Part shown: positions 26,315 through 35,815 of the stretch, piece after piece
Position numbering within the stretch: the stretch's first letter is position 1
How the letters are laid out: the number at the start of each line of letters is the position of its first letter
Origin: Actinomycetota bacterium
GTDB lineage: Bacteria; Actinomycetota; Nitriliruptoria; Nitriliruptorales; JAHWKO01
DNA: 64,000 bases
Assembly (NCBI GenBank): GCA_019347675.1
Contig: JAHWKW010000005.1
Span: 62,001 to 126,000, forward strand
Direction: 5' to 3'
Notes under the pieces: generated by a model
What the model was told of the DNA's origin: nothing
The model's input: only the letters and a program-made list of their open reading frames with translations
Databases searched by the model: none
Translations under genes and position numbers: made by a program

Positions 26315-28303
26315 TCAGCCGCGGATCAGCAGGCTCCCGAACCGATCGACCTCGGCCACCTGGCCGGGCAGCAGCAGGCAGGTGGTGTCCACGCCGGCCA
26401 CCACCGCCGGGCCCTCCAGACGGTCGCCCCGCCCCAGCCGGTCGCGCGCGTAGACGGGGCACGTCCGCGGTCGCCGGTCGATCACGACGGGGCGCGCGCC
26501 CAGCTGCGCGGCGTCGGGACCGTCGCCGTGCCCGATCTCGGACAGAGGCAGGAGCGGAGTGGGTCCCTCGGCGTGGACCCGCAAGGTCACCACCTCGACC
26601 GGCTCGCTGGGCTGGGCGTAGCCGTACCGCTCGCGGTGAGCATCGTGGAAGCCGGCGGCCAACGCCTGCGGATGGTGATCGGTGACGGCGACCTCCAACT
26701 CGTGGGACTGGCCGCGGTAGCGGCAGTCAGCGCGGCGGGTGACGTGCTCGGCGGCGACGTCCTGCTCGGCGAGTGCCGCCGTGGCCTGGCGCTGGAGCTC
26801 GGCGAACGCGGTCGCCAACTCGTCGGTGGCCAGCTCGTCCAGGACGGCCAGGCGGGTGCGGACCGCCTCGGCGGTGATCGGGGCGGCCAGCAGCCCCAAG
26901 GCTGCCAGGACGCCGGCGTGGGGCGGGACGATCACCAGTGAGCAGCCCAGTTCGCGGGCCAACGTCCCCTGGTGCAGCGGCCCCGCCCCGCCGAAGGCGA
27001 CCAGCGCGTACCGGCGGGGGTCCTTCCCGCGCTCCACGGACACCACCCGCAGCGCTCGCACCATCGTTGCGTCCGCCACGCGGACGATGCCGTCGGCGCA
27101 GTCCCGCACCGACAGGTCGAGGCGGGCGGCCAGCCGGCCCACCGCGTCGTGGGCGGCGTCGGCGTCCAGCCGCAGCGTCCCTCCCAGAGCGGCGTCCGGG
27201 TCGAGGCGGCCGAGCACCACGTGGGCGTCGGTGACGGTCGGTTGGTTGCCGCCCCGCCCGTACGCCGCCGGTCCCGGGTCGGCCCCTGCTGAGCGTGGTC
27301 CGACCCGCAGCGACCCACCAGCGTCGCGCCACGCGATGCTCCCGCCACCCGCCCCGACCGTGTGGATGTCGGTAGTGGTGACCGCGAACGGCAGGCCTCC
27401 GATCGCTCCCTGCGAGGTGGTCGTCGGTCGGCCCGCCTCGATCAGCGTCACGTCGGTCGATGTCCCACCCATGTCGAAGGCGACCAGGTCGCCGTGTCCG
27501 GCGGTCTGGCCGCACGCCGCTGCACCGAATGCCCCGGCGGCCGGGCCGGACAGCAACGTGTGGACGGGGTAGCGGGATGCCACCGTCGCGGCGAAGGTCC
27601 CGCCGGCGGACCGCATCACCTCCAACCGGCAGCGCAGCCCGCGTTCGTGCAGCGCCCCCTCGAGGGTGGCGAGGTAGCGGCCCAGTCGGGGCGTGACGTA
27701 GGCGTTCAGCGCGGTGGTGTTGGCTCGTTCGTACTCGCGCACGACCGGCAGCACGTCGCTCGAGCGGCTGACCGGCAGGTCCGGCGCGCGGGTCCCCAAC
27801 GCGTCGGCCACGGCCCGCTCATGGCGGTCGTCGAGGAAGGAGAACAGCAGGCACACCGCGACGGCTTCCGGCTCGAGGTCCACGACGGCGGCCGCCACGG
27901 CGTCGGCGTCATCGAGGGCGGTGATCACGGTCCCGTCGGCCGACAGCCGCTCCGTCGCCTCCACCACCAGGCCGCGTGGGACCAGCGGCGGCGGACGGTC
28001 GACGCTGAGGTCGTACAGCGACGGGCGGTCCTGGCGGCCGATCTCCAGCAGGTCCCGGAACCCGGCGGTCACGACCAGCACCGTGCGGGCACCGTCGCGC
28101 TCCAGCAGCGTGTTGGTCGCCACGGTCGTTCCGTGGGCGAACCGTCGCAGGCGGCTGGCGTCCAGTCCGAGGCGGTGGAGGCCGGCCAGGACCCCGTCAG
28201 TCTGGTCGCGCGGGGTGGAAGGGACCTTCGCGGCACGCAGCTGTTCGCCGTCGTCGACGATCAGGTCGGTGAAGGTCCCGCCGACGTCGACACCCAGCCG
28301 CAT
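26315..28303 (-). CDS. Hydantoinase A / 5-oxoprolinase-type subunit A
   Basis: The 662-residue ATP-binding partner of HyuB, with an actin-like ATPase core. RLGVDVGGTFTDLIV at the N-terminus is the phosphate loop. FAHGTTVATNTLLERDGART follows, then VAFDMGGTSTDVTLI (second loop), VGAGGGSIAW and VAFGGAGPLH. ATG 28303 has GAGGAG 8 bases upstream, and upstream codons are non-homologous. The gene is 5 bases from the preceding membrane protein gene, so it probably belongs to its transcript. N-methylhydantoin, hydantoin or oxoproline are possible substrates. Confidence 0.92.
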   Translation of the reverse strand: MRLGVDVGGTFTDLIVDDGEQLRAAKVPSTPRDQTDGVLAGLHRLGLDASRLRRFAHGTTVATNTLLERDGARTVLVVTAGFRDLLEIGRQDRPSLYDLSVDRPPPLVPRGLVVEATERLSADGTVITALDDADAVAAAVVDLEPEAVAVCLLFSFLDDRHERAVADALGTRAPDLPVSRSSDVLPVVREYERANTTALNAYVTPRLGRYLATLEGALHERGLRCRLEVMRSAGGTFAATVASRYPVHTLLSGPAAGAFGAAACGQTAGHGDLVAFDMGGTSTDVTLIEAGRPTTTSQGAIGGLPFAVTTTDIHTVGAGGGSIAWRDAGGSLRVGPRSAGADPGPAAYGRGGNQPTVTDAHVVLGRLDPDAALGGTLRLDADAAHDAVGRLAARLDLSVRDCADGIVRVADATMVRALRVVSVERGKDPRRYALVAFGGAGPLHQGTLARELGCSLVIVPPHAGVLAALGLLAAPITAEAVRTRLAVLDELATDELATAFAELQRQATAALAEQDVAAEHVTRRADCRYRGQSHELEVAVTDHHPQALAAGFHDAHRERYGYAQPSEPVEVVTLRVHAEGPTPLLPLSEIGHGDGPDAAQLGARPVVIDRRPRTCPVYARDRLGRGDRLEGPAVVAGVDTTCLLLPGQVAEVDRFGSLLIRG

Positions 28304-28308
28304 GGCGG

Positions 28309-28833
28309 TCACTCCTCGCCGGTGCTCAACGCTGACGTGAGCAGCACCGCCGCCGCCCCCAGCGCCACCCACAGGCCGGTCGTCGGGTGCACGCTGAAGC
28401 GGACGGTGACGTCTGCGGGCACCGCGGAGATCACCGCGTGCAGCTCGTCGAACTGCTGCTGGCCGCGGAAGCGCCCCTGCGGCGGGCGGAGCACCGCACT
28501 GGCGGCGCTGATCGCGGCGATGCCGACGGCGACCACGATCAGCACCTTCGACGCCGATCGGGCTGGCCGGTCGACCGCCAGCGACAGGCCCACCACGACG
28601 CTGACGACGGCCAGGGCGGCGACCGTCCACACCCACGGCTGCGCCTGCCACCCGGGCAGCGCGGCGACCGTGCGTGCACGGGCATGACCGAGCATGGCCA
28701 CGGTGGCGCGGACCTCGTACCAGGGCAGGTACACCGCGACGGTCGCTGCGGCGCCGGCCAGCACGGCGGCCATCCCCAGCACGCCCCGTGGTCGCGCCAG
28801 CAGCCGAACCTGTAGCGCCAGGTCTCCGCGCAC
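28309..28833 (-). CDS. Four-helix membrane protein of unknown function
   Basis: A 174-residue protein with four hydrophobic segments (GMAAVLAGAAATVAVYLPW, VWTVAALAVVSVVVGLSLAV, VLIVVAVGIAAISAASAVL, GLWVALGAAAVLLTSAL) and a periplasmic-looking loop between helices 3 and 4. The layout is reminiscent of small actinobacterial membrane proteins such as the Trp-associated type, but no family is assigned. GTG 28833 lies 4 bases after the CWB2 gene stop, and the end is 5 bases before hyuA, so these three genes are probably one transcript. Confidence 0.7.
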   Translation of the reverse strand: MRGDLALQVRLLARPRGVLGMAAVLAGAAATVAVYLPWYEVRATVAMLGHARARTVAALPGWQAQPWVWTVAALAVVSVVVGLSLAVDRPARSASKVLIVVAVGIAAISAASAVLRPPQGRFRGQQQFDELHAVISAVPADVTVRFSVHPTTGLWVALGAAAVLLTSALSTGEE

Positions 28834-28837
28834 GCCG

Positions 28838-31093
28838 TCAGCGCAGCGACGGTGCCGGCGCCGGCTCGGCGAAGAGCCCGTCACGCAGCCCGGCGAACAC
28901 CCCGCCGAACGGCGGGTTCCTCTCGTCCTGCTGCGCCGAGTACACCACCGCACCGTCGGTTGCGGACAGCGCGTGTTCGAGCTGTCGCAGCGACGCCGAC
29001 GGTGGGTTGAGGAACGCTCCCTGCCCGACCGCCACGATCCCGTCGGATGCTCCAGCGATCCCCGCCGCGAAGTCGGTCCACTGCGCGAAGTACCCCGGCC
29101 AGCGGGCCTCGTCGAAGTACGCCATCGGGAAGACGGCGTCGACCAGGCCGTCCGCGACCCACGACGGCCAGTCCTGCAGCGTCCAGCGGTACGCGGGCGT
29201 GTCGGCGAAGCGTCGCCCGTCGCGGGGACCCTCGCCCCAGGCGATCACCGCGGCGGTGACCGCCACGTCGGGACGCACCGCGTGGACCGCCTCGGTGATC
29301 CGCGCAGCCAGCTGCCGGGTCTGGGCCCGGCGCCAGTCCAGCCACGCCGGATCGTCGGGTGCGGGCGGTCCGCTGCGGCCGAGCTGGTCGTTGAACCGGG
29401 CGACGGCGGTCGGGTTGTAGCCGTAGCACGCCTCGACCAGGCGGCCGTCGCCGCGCCGGCACGTGCCCGGGTAGCGCAGGTAGTCGAGGTGGACCGCGTC
29501 GACGGCGTAGCGCTCGACGATCTCCCGGTACACCGCCACCGCGTGGTCCTGCACGGCGGGGTGGCCGGGGTCCAGCGCGAAGGTGTCACGGTCGGTACGG
29601 CCCTCGACGTCGTAGGTGGCCCAGTCGTCGCCGCTTCCGGGCCCGTGGAGGCGCCAGACGTGGTCGGCGGGCAGGTTGGCGCAGTCGTACGCCGTGGGGT
29701 GGCACGCCGGCAGCGTCGGGACCCACGCGTGGACCGCCAGTCCCCGGTCGCGCGCCGCCGGCAACAGGCGGGCCAGCAGGTCCAAGCCGGCCGGCATCGT
29801 GGGGTCGTTCGTGCGCGGCAGGACCTGCGAGGTGTAGTAGGCGTCCTGTCGGCGCGCGACCTCGACGATCACGGTGTTGAGGTTCGCGGCCGCGGCGGCG
29901 TCCAGGACCCGGTCGATCGAGCGCGGCGACTTCAACGCCTCATCGAACAGGTGCACCCAGGTTCCACGCAGCTGCGGCGCCGGCCCACCGACCGTGGCTT
30001 CCTGGTAACGGGCCTCCAGGGCAGCCACCAGCTCGGCGGACAGGACGGCCTGGCCGCCCACCAGCCGGACCAGCGCGGTCGGGGTCAGCCCGCCCAGGCG
30101 CAGGTAGCGGTCGGTGCCGTGGCCAGGCCGGTCCCGCTCGGCGTACAGCACGACGCCCCCGCCGGGGCGCGCGGCCGACCACCCCGCGCCGATGGCGTCG
30201 ACCAGGTGCCGGTCGGCGCCGTTGGCCAGGTGGATGCGACCGTCCACCGGGAACGCGCGCGCCACCGAAGCGGCTGTCTCGAAGCGATCCCCGCCGGACA
30301 CCCGACGGATCCGGTCACGCCCGACCAGGTCGGCCAGACGCGCCTCCGCTGCGTCGGACACCACGCCGTACCCGCCGACGACCACGACCTGTTCCACCCC
30401 GTTCAGAGCGTCGGCGGTGACGTCGGGGACGACGTCGCTGTCGACCAGCAGCAGCGCCGCGCCGGCCCGAGCCGCCGGGGCTCCGGCCACCAGAGCGTCG
30501 GCGGGGCGGAAGCCGTTCACGACGAACGCGGTGCCGCCGGCTCGCGCTTCACGTGACACCGCCACGGCGGTCGCGAAGCGGTCCTCGCCCGCGACGCGAC
30601 GCAGCGTCGCCTGCGGTGCCGCCGCGGCCGCCTCGGCCACGACCGCGTCGCTCACCGCTGCGGGACCGCCGAGGACCAGCACCTCCAGCGGGCGCAGCCG
30701 ACGCAGTTCGTCGCGGGTGGGGACTGGGAGCGACTGGGGGTCTGTGAGCAGGACCGGGCCGCCGACCGCGTCGGCCAGGACGGTCCCGGCCAGCGCGTCA
30801 GGCCAGCCGCCGTGGTCGTCGCCGCGAGCCAGCACCACCGCCGGTGCGACACCGGCGAACGCCGCCTTCGAGGCGCACGCCGAGGTGGCGTACCGGTCTG
30901 GCCCAGCGACCCGGTCGACCGCGCGGACGGTGCTGGCCCGCTGAGGGCACTCGCCGGTCGCGCCGACCTGTCCAGCCGCCGCCGTCGTGGACGTGCCGGC
31001 GCCCGAGCGGTCGCCGGATCCCAGGAGCAGCGACGGGGATGCCAGCAGTGGCAGGGCCAGCAGCAGGCCGGCGAGCTGTCTGCCCCGACGCAC
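28838..31093 (-). CDS. Secreted cell-wall-binding (CWB2) protein with GHL10-type glycosyl hydrolase-like domain
   Basis: A 751-residue exported protein. A signal peptide (LAGLLLALPLLASPSLLLG) is followed by three cell-wall-binding repeat 2 units at about 57-150, 155-250 and 255-350, each opening with the pattern R(V/I)(A/S)GxDR(Y/F)xTA. Residues about 375-730 match the GHL10/DUF187 glycosyl hydrolase-like family: GTWVHLFDEA, AVHLDYLRYPGTC with candidate acidic residues, and DAVFPMAYFDEARW. CWB2 modules attach proteins to anionic wall polymers. The target glycan is unknown. GTG 31093 has GGAGG 7 bases upstream. Confidence 0.9.
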   Translation of the reverse strand: MRRGRQLAGLLLALPLLASPSLLLGSGDRSGAGTSTTAAAGQVGATGECPQRASTVRAVDRVAGPDRYATSACASKAAFAGVAPAVVLARGDDHGGWPDALAGTVLADAVGGPVLLTDPQSLPVPTRDELRRLRPLEVLVLGGPAAVSDAVVAEAAAAAPQATLRRVAGEDRFATAVAVSREARAGGTAFVVNGFRPADALVAGAPAARAGAALLLVDSDVVPDVTADALNGVEQVVVVGGYGVVSDAAEARLADLVGRDRIRRVSGGDRFETAASVARAFPVDGRIHLANGADRHLVDAIGAGWSAARPGGGVVLYAERDRPGHGTDRYLRLGGLTPTALVRLVGGQAVLSAELVAALEARYQEATVGGPAPQLRGTWVHLFDEALKSPRSIDRVLDAAAAANLNTVIVEVARRQDAYYTSQVLPRTNDPTMPAGLDLLARLLPAARDRGLAVHAWVPTLPACHPTAYDCANLPADHVWRLHGPGSGDDWATYDVEGRTDRDTFALDPGHPAVQDHAVAVYREIVERYAVDAVHLDYLRYPGTCRRGDGRLVEACYGYNPTAVARFNDQLGRSGPPAPDDPAWLDWRRAQTRQLAARITEAVHAVRPDVAVTAAVIAWGEGPRDGRRFADTPAYRWTLQDWPSWVADGLVDAVFPMAYFDEARWPGYFAQWTDFAAGIAGASDGIVAVGQGAFLNPPSASLRQLEHALSATDGAVVYSAQQDERNPPFGGVFAGLRDGLFAEPAPAPSLR

Positions 31094-31202
31094 CGAGCGC
31101 CTCCAGGTCGGTCGACGCGGCGGATGGTAGAGGCGTCGGCGTGTCGGCGCTCCGAATCGCGCGCGCCACTACGCTCGGCCTCCCGCCAGCCCGGAGACGC
31201 AC

Positions 31203-31889
31203 GTGTCGGACCCGACCACGCGAGCGCGCCCCATCGCGGTGCTCGTCTCGGGATCCGGGACCAACCTGATGGCCCTGGTCGATGCGATCGACCGGGACGC
31301 GACGTTCGGGGGGCAGGTCGTCGTGGTCGGGAGCGACCGTCCCGGCTGTCTCGGACTGGAACGTGCTCGCCAGCGCGGCATCCTGACCGTGGTCGAGGCC
31401 GTCGATGCCCACTCCGACCGGCCGACCTGGGAGCGAGCCCTGGTCGGGCGGCTTCAGCAGCACCGGCCTGACGTGGTGGTCCTCGCCGGATTCATGCGGC
31501 TGCTGTCACCGGCCTTCCTCGCTGGTTGGCCGCAGGCGGTCGTCAACGTCCACCCGTCGTTGCTCCCCGCCTTCCCTGGCGCCCACGGCGTCCGAGACGC
31601 CCTCGCCCACGGGGTCAAGGTGACCGGCACCACGGTGCACATCGTCGACGAGCACGTCGATCACGGCCCGATCATCGCCCAACGGCCCGTCGAGGTCCGC
31701 GAGGACGACGACGTGACCACGCTCCACGAGCGCATCAAGGACGTGGAGCACGACCTGCTGCCGGCCGCCGTGAAGCTGGTCTGCCACGGTCGCGTCCGGA
31801 TCGAGGGCCGCCGCACCCGGATCCTGCCGGCCGTCGACGCGCGCGCGCTCACGACACTCGATCTGGCCGACGCCGAGAGGATCCCGTGA
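31203..31889 (+). CDS. purN: Phosphoribosylglycinamide formyltransferase
   Basis: Third step of purine synthesis, formylating GAR with 10-formyl-THF. The 228 residues contain VLVSGSGTNLMAL at the N-terminus, VVLAGFMRLLSP, the active-site segment NVHPSLLPAFPG with the catalytic N and H, and GTTVHIVDEHVDHGPII with the catalytic aspartate. GTG 31203 is preceded by GGAGACGC, and TACGCT upstream at 31169-31174 is a plausible -10. The stop overlaps purH by four bases (GTGA). Confidence 0.95.
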   Translation: MSDPTTRARPIAVLVSGSGTNLMALVDAIDRDATFGGQVVVVGSDRPGCLGLERARQRGILTVVEAVDAHSDRPTWERALVGRLQQHRPDVVVLAGFMRLLSPAFLAGWPQAVVNVHPSLLPAFPGAHGVRDALAHGVKVTGTTVHIVDEHVDHGPIIAQRPVEVREDDDVTTLHERIKDVEHDLLPAAVKLVCHGRVRIEGRRTRILPAVDARALTTLDLADAERIP

Positions 31890-33469
31890 CCACCTCGCCG
31901 CAACACCCACCGGTGCGCCGGGCGTTGATCAGCGTGCACGACAAGCGCGGCGTGGCCGAGCTCGCCGCCGGCCTGGCGGAGCTCGGCATCGCGATCGTGT
32001 CGACCGGGTCGACCGCGCGACTGATCGCCGCCGCAGGGGTGGCCGTCACCGAGGCGGCAGCCGTGACCGGCTTCCCCGAGTGCCTTGACGGCCGGGTCAA
32101 GACGTTGCACCCGCGGCTGCACGCGGGGATCCTCGCCGACCGTTCCAAGCCCGAGCACCTCGCGCAGCTCGACCAGCTCGGGATCGACCCGGTCGACCTC
32201 GTCGTCGTCAACCTCTACCCGTTCCGCGAGACGGTCGCGGCCGGCGCGGCCGACGCCGCGGTCGCGGAGATGATCGACATCGGCGGACCGACGCTCGTGC
32301 GCGGCGCCGCCAAGAACCACGCCGGGGTCACGGTGGTCGTCGACCCCGACGACTACGACACGGTGCTGCTGAGCCAACTGCGTCACCACGGCGGGCTGGA
32401 CGCCACGACGCGTCACCAGCTCGCGGCCAAAGCCTTCCGTCACACCGCCGCCTACGACGCGGCCATCGCGGCGTGGTTCCAGCGCGACGAGCCGTTCCCG
32501 GTGCAGTACGGGCCCGTCTTCGAGCGGGTCCAGGTGCTGCGGTACGGCGAGAACCCGCACCAACGCGCCGCCTACTACGCCGACTCGTCGCAGGACCGGT
32601 GGGGCCTGGCGTCCGCTGTCCAGCACCACGGCAAGGAACTGTCCTACAACAACCTGCTCGACACCGATGCGGCATGGGCGATCGTGAACGAGTTCCCCCG
32701 GCCGTGCGTTGCGATCATCAAGCACACCAACCCAGCCGGGGTCGCGCTCGCCGACGACCTTCCGACCGCCTACCAGCGGGCACTGGAAGGTGATCCGGTG
32801 TCGGCCTTCGGGGGGATCGTGGCCGCCAACCGCCGGGTCGACGCGGCCACCGCCGAGCTGATCGCCGCGGTGTTCACCGAGGTCGTGGTCGCCCCCGGGT
32901 ACGACGGCGACGCGTTGGACGTGCTCGGCACCAAGGCGAACCTGCGCGTGCTGGAGATCGTGCGGCCGGCGGTGGCCGTGGTCCGCGACGACCCCGAGCT
33001 CCCCGGCGCCCCGCCCGCTGCGGTCCGAAGCATCGCGGGCGGCCTGCTCGTCCAGGACGCCGACGTCGCACCGCCGGCGCGGCACGAGTGGCGGACGGTG
33101 AGCAGCGCGACCGCCGACGACGCCACGATGTCGGATCTGAGCTTCGCGTGGACGGTGGCCAAACACGTGAAGTCGAACGCGATCGTCGTCGTCCGCGACC
33201 AGCAGGTCGTGGGCATCGGCGCCGGCCAGATGAGCCGCGTTGACGCGGTCCGGCTGGCGGTGGACAAGTCGCGGGATCGCAGCGCCGGTGCGGTGCTGGC
33301 CAGCGACGCGTTCTTCCCGTTCCGTGACGGCCCGGACGCCGCCGCCGCAGCCGGGGTCGTGGCGATCATCCAGCCCGGCGGCTCCGTCCGCGACGACGAG
33401 GTCGTCGCCGCAGCCGACGAGCACGGCCTCGTGATGGTCCTCACCGGCCGGCGACACTTCCGTCATTGA
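31886..33469 (+). CDS. purH: Bifunctional AICAR formyltransferase / IMP cyclohydrolase
   Basis: Last two steps of IMP synthesis. The 527 residues are of the normal length. The N-terminal methylglyoxal-synthase-like cyclohydrolase domain starts RRALISVHDKRGVAELA and contains CLDGRVKTLHPRLHAGIL. The AICAR transformylase part has RYGENPHQRAAYY, the IIKHTNPAGVAL motif (about residue 277), and AKHVKSNAIVV. The start GTG 31886 is inside the end of purN, so the pair is translationally coupled. Confidence 0.96.
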   Translation: MTTSPQHPPVRRALISVHDKRGVAELAAGLAELGIAIVSTGSTARLIAAAGVAVTEAAAVTGFPECLDGRVKTLHPRLHAGILADRSKPEHLAQLDQLGIDPVDLVVVNLYPFRETVAAGAADAAVAEMIDIGGPTLVRGAAKNHAGVTVVVDPDDYDTVLLSQLRHHGGLDATTRHQLAAKAFRHTAAYDAAIAAWFQRDEPFPVQYGPVFERVQVLRYGENPHQRAAYYADSSQDRWGLASAVQHHGKELSYNNLLDTDAAWAIVNEFPRPCVAIIKHTNPAGVALADDLPTAYQRALEGDPVSAFGGIVAANRRVDAATAELIAAVFTEVVVAPGYDGDALDVLGTKANLRVLEIVRPAVAVVRDDPELPGAPPAAVRSIAGGLLVQDADVAPPARHEWRTVSSATADDATMSDLSFAWTVAKHVKSNAIVVVRDQQVVGIGAGQMSRVDAVRLAVDKSRDRSAGAVLASDAFFPFRDGPDAAAAAGVVAIIQPGGSVRDDEVVAAADEHGLVMVLTGRRHFRH

Positions 33470-33547
33470 GCGCCAGGCGGATCACTGCCGAGCCGACCGC
33501 TCGCGCCGTTCGCAGCAGCCGCTCACCCGCCCGCGACAGGAGGGACC

Positions 33548-34423
33548 GTGACCGCCAGAGTGCTCGACGGGCGGGACCTCGCCCAACGCCAACGCGCACG
33601 CATCGCCGACGAGGTCGCCGCGCTCGAGCGCGACCACGGCATCACCCCCGGCCTCGCCGCGGTCCTGGTCGGCGACGATCCGGCCTCGAAGGTCTACGTC
33701 GACGCCAAGCACCGCGCATGCCAGGCCGTGGGCATCGCCAGCCGGCAGGTCGAGCTCCACTCCGCCACGACCGAGCCGGAGCTGCTGGAGGTGATCGAGC
33801 TGCTCAACGCCGACGACGCCATCGACGGGATCCTGGTGCAGCTGCCGCTCCCGCTGAGCATCGGGCCGACCACCATCCAGGAGGCGGTCGACCCGGCCAA
33901 GGACGTCGACGCGTTGCATCCCGAGTCGGCGGGGCGGCTGCTGGCCGGCGACCCGACCTTCATGCCCTGTACCCCCTACGGGATCCTGGAGATGCTCCGC
34001 GACGCCCAGGTCGACCTGGTCGGCGCACGAGTGGTCGTCGTGGGCCGCTCGATCCTCGTGGGCCGGCCGCTGTCGGTGCTGCTGTCGAGCAAGGGCGTCG
34101 ACGCGACGGTGGTTCAGACCCACTCGCGCACCAAGGACCTTCCCGGTGAGTGCCGCCGAGCCGATGTGCTGGTCGCGGCGGTGGGGGTCCCACGGCTGGT
34201 GCTCGCCGACTGGGTGCGCCCCGGGGCGGTGGTGATCGATGTCGGCATCAACCGGCTCGAAGACGGCAGGCTGGTCGGCGACGTCGACTTCGACCGGGTC
34301 AAGGAGGTGGCCGGCGCGATCTCGCCGGTCCCGGGCGGGGTCGGACCGATGACGGTGACGATGCTGCTGCAGAACACGCTCGAGGCGGCCCGGGCGCGGC
34401 ACGGGCTGCCACGCCGGCCGTGA
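33548..34423 (+). CDS. folD: Methylenetetrahydrofolate dehydrogenase / methenyltetrahydrofolate cyclohydrolase
   Basis: Interconverts 5,10-methylene- and 10-formyl-THF, supplying the formyl donor used by PurN and PurH just upstream. The 291 residues show the active-site Y and K in SKVYVDAKHRAC, GILVQLPLPL, DVDALHPESAG, PCTPYGILEML, the Rossmann segment VVVVGRSILVGRP, and C-terminal ISPVPGGVGPMTVTMLLQNT. GTG 33548 has ACAGGAGGGA upstream. Confidence 0.96.
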   Translation: MTARVLDGRDLAQRQRARIADEVAALERDHGITPGLAAVLVGDDPASKVYVDAKHRACQAVGIASRQVELHSATTEPELLEVIELLNADDAIDGILVQLPLPLSIGPTTIQEAVDPAKDVDALHPESAGRLLAGDPTFMPCTPYGILEMLRDAQVDLVGARVVVVGRSILVGRPLSVLLSSKGVDATVVQTHSRTKDLPGECRRADVLVAAVGVPRLVLADWVRPGAVVIDVGINRLEDGRLVGDVDFDRVKEVAGAISPVPGGVGPMTVTMLLQNTLEAARARHGLPRRP

Positions 34424-34444
34424 CGCCCCGACGCCGGAGAGACC

Positions 34445-34688
34445 GTGACGATCTTCGACACGTCCGGTGTCGAGCCGTGCTCCGTCCTGGACCGGATCGA
34501 GGTCGACACCGGCGACCGCAGGTGACGATCACGCTGTACGAAGGTCAGGTGACGATCACGCTGTACGAAGGTCACGACCCCCACGCCGCGACGTCGCCTG
34601 CATCGAGATCGCCACGCACAAGGCGGTGCGGCTCCACCTACCGGAGGCGTTGGCCGGGCGGGCGATCGCCGACGGGGCTGCCGGCTGA
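34445..34688 (+). pseudogene. Broken small gene with internal tandem duplication
   Basis: Three reading frames in succession give one coherent small protein of about 80 residues. From GTG 34445: VTIFDTSGVEPCSVLDRIEV. After a one-base shift near 34517-34522: VTITLYEGQ twice, then HDP. After a second shift near 34575-34590: [20 protein letters not shown] to the TGA at 34686-34688. The text resembles the ends of small actinobacterial proteins with LYEG and ACIEIA motifs; the family is unnamed here. GGAGAG precedes the start. The two shifts and the duplication suggest decay, though sequence errors are possible. Confidence 0.55.
34520..34573. repeat. Perfect 27-bp tandem duplication
   Basis: The unit at 34520-34546 is repeated exactly at 34547-34573 (it starts AGGTGACGATCACGC and ends GAAGGTC). 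The length is a multiple of three and duplicates nine codons (VTITLYEGQ) of the broken gene. The identity of the copies suggests a recent event. Confidence 0.9.
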
Positions 34689-34768
34689 CCCGCCAGGTTG
34701 ACGAGGCCGCGGCGAAAGCCGCCTGGTTACGCTGGCCGCGACACCAACCACACGACAGGAGCGTCGCG

Positions 34769-35758
34769 ATGGCCCGGCCGATCCGGATCGCCGTCACAGG
34801 AGCCGCCGGCCAGATCTCCTACGCGCTCCTGCCGCGGATCGCATCGGGAGACATGTTCGGCGGGGTCACGCCGGTCGTCCTGCAACTGGTCGAGATCCCC
34901 GCGGCCATGGGTGCACTGCGTGGCGTGGCCATGGAGCTCGAGGACTGCGCCTTGCCGCTCCTGGAGGGGATCGAGCTGAGCGACGACCCTCATGACGGCT
35001 TCGACGGTGCCAACGTGGTCCTGCTCCTGGGAGCCAAACCGCGCGGCAAGGGCCAGGAACGCCAGGATCTGATCCGCGAGAACGGGCCGATCTTCGCCGG
35101 GCACGGCGAGGCGATCGCGGCCGTGGCCGCCGACGACGTGCGGGTCCTGGTCGTCGGGAACCCGGCGAACACCAACGCGCTGATCGCGCAGTCCAACGCC
35201 GAGGGAGTGCCGCCCGAGCGGTTCACCGCCATGACCCGTCTCGACGAGAACCGCGCCACCGCCCAACTGGCGCACAAGGGCGACGTGCCGGTCACCGAGG
35301 TAACCCACGTTGCGATCTGGGGCAACCACAGCGCGACGCAGTTCCCCGACTTCGAGCACGCCCGCATCGGCGGACAACCCGCAGCCGACGTGATCAACGA
35401 CCGCGACTGGCTCGTGGAGACGTTCATCCCCACGGTGCAGGAGCGGGGCGCCGCCATCATCGACGCGCGCGGGCAGTCCTCGGCGATGTCCGCCGCGAAC
35501 GCCGTGGTCGGCCACATCGGTGACTGGCTCGGCGGGACGCCGACCCCGCACGGCCACTGGGAGTCGATGGCGGTGCTGTCGGACGGCTCGTACGGGGTCG
35601 ACGAGGGACTGATGTGCAGCTTCCCCGTTCGCGCCGACGGGGATGGCAACTACGACATCGTCGATGACCTCGAACTGTCGGAGTTCGCCCGGGAACGCAT
35701 CGATCTGTCGGTTGCAGAGCTGCGCGAGGAGCGCGACGTGGTCGCCGACCTGCTCTAG
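34769..35758 (+). CDS. mdh: Malate dehydrogenase
   Basis: NAD-dependent malate/oxaloacetate oxidoreductase of the TCA cycle. The 329 residues belong to the cytosolic-type MDH clade with the longer N-terminal region. It has the Rossmann loop [13 protein letters not shown] at 9-21, [15 protein letters not shown] with the substrate arginines, [20 protein letters not shown], and the catalytic histidine in [12 protein letters not shown] (about 187). ATG 34769 has ACAGGAG upstream, and TACGCT at 34730-34735 is a plausible -10. Confidence 0.96.
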   Translation: MARPIRIAVTGAAGQISYALLPRIASGDMFGGVTPVVLQLVEIPAAMGALRGVAMELEDCALPLLEGIELSDDPHDGFDGANVVLLLGAKPRGKGQERQDLIRENGPIFAGHGEAIAAVAADDVRVLVVGNPANTNALIAQSNAEGVPPERFTAMTRLDENRATAQLAHKGDVPVTEVTHVAIWGNHSATQFPDFEHARIGGQPAADVINDRDWLVETFIPTVQERGAAIIDARGQSSAMSAANAVVGHIGDWLGGTPTPHGHWESMAVLSDGSYGVDEGLMCSFPVRADGDGNYDIVDDLELSEFARERIDLSVAELREERDVVADLL

Positions 35759-35815
35759 GTCGGCTGTCGGGACGTGCACTAGCGTCACAGGTCGCAACCG
35801 GGTACAGGAGCCTGC

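Noticed and set aside
28694-30556. A 620-codon plus-strand open frame
   Set aside because: It is antisense to the CWB2-GHL10 gene, whose signal peptide and repeats are clear; the plus text is arginine/valine-rich noise.
34520-34573. Possible start of a CRISPR or iteron array
   Set aside because: Only two directly abutting copies without spacers, and the duplicated text is in-frame coding sequence.
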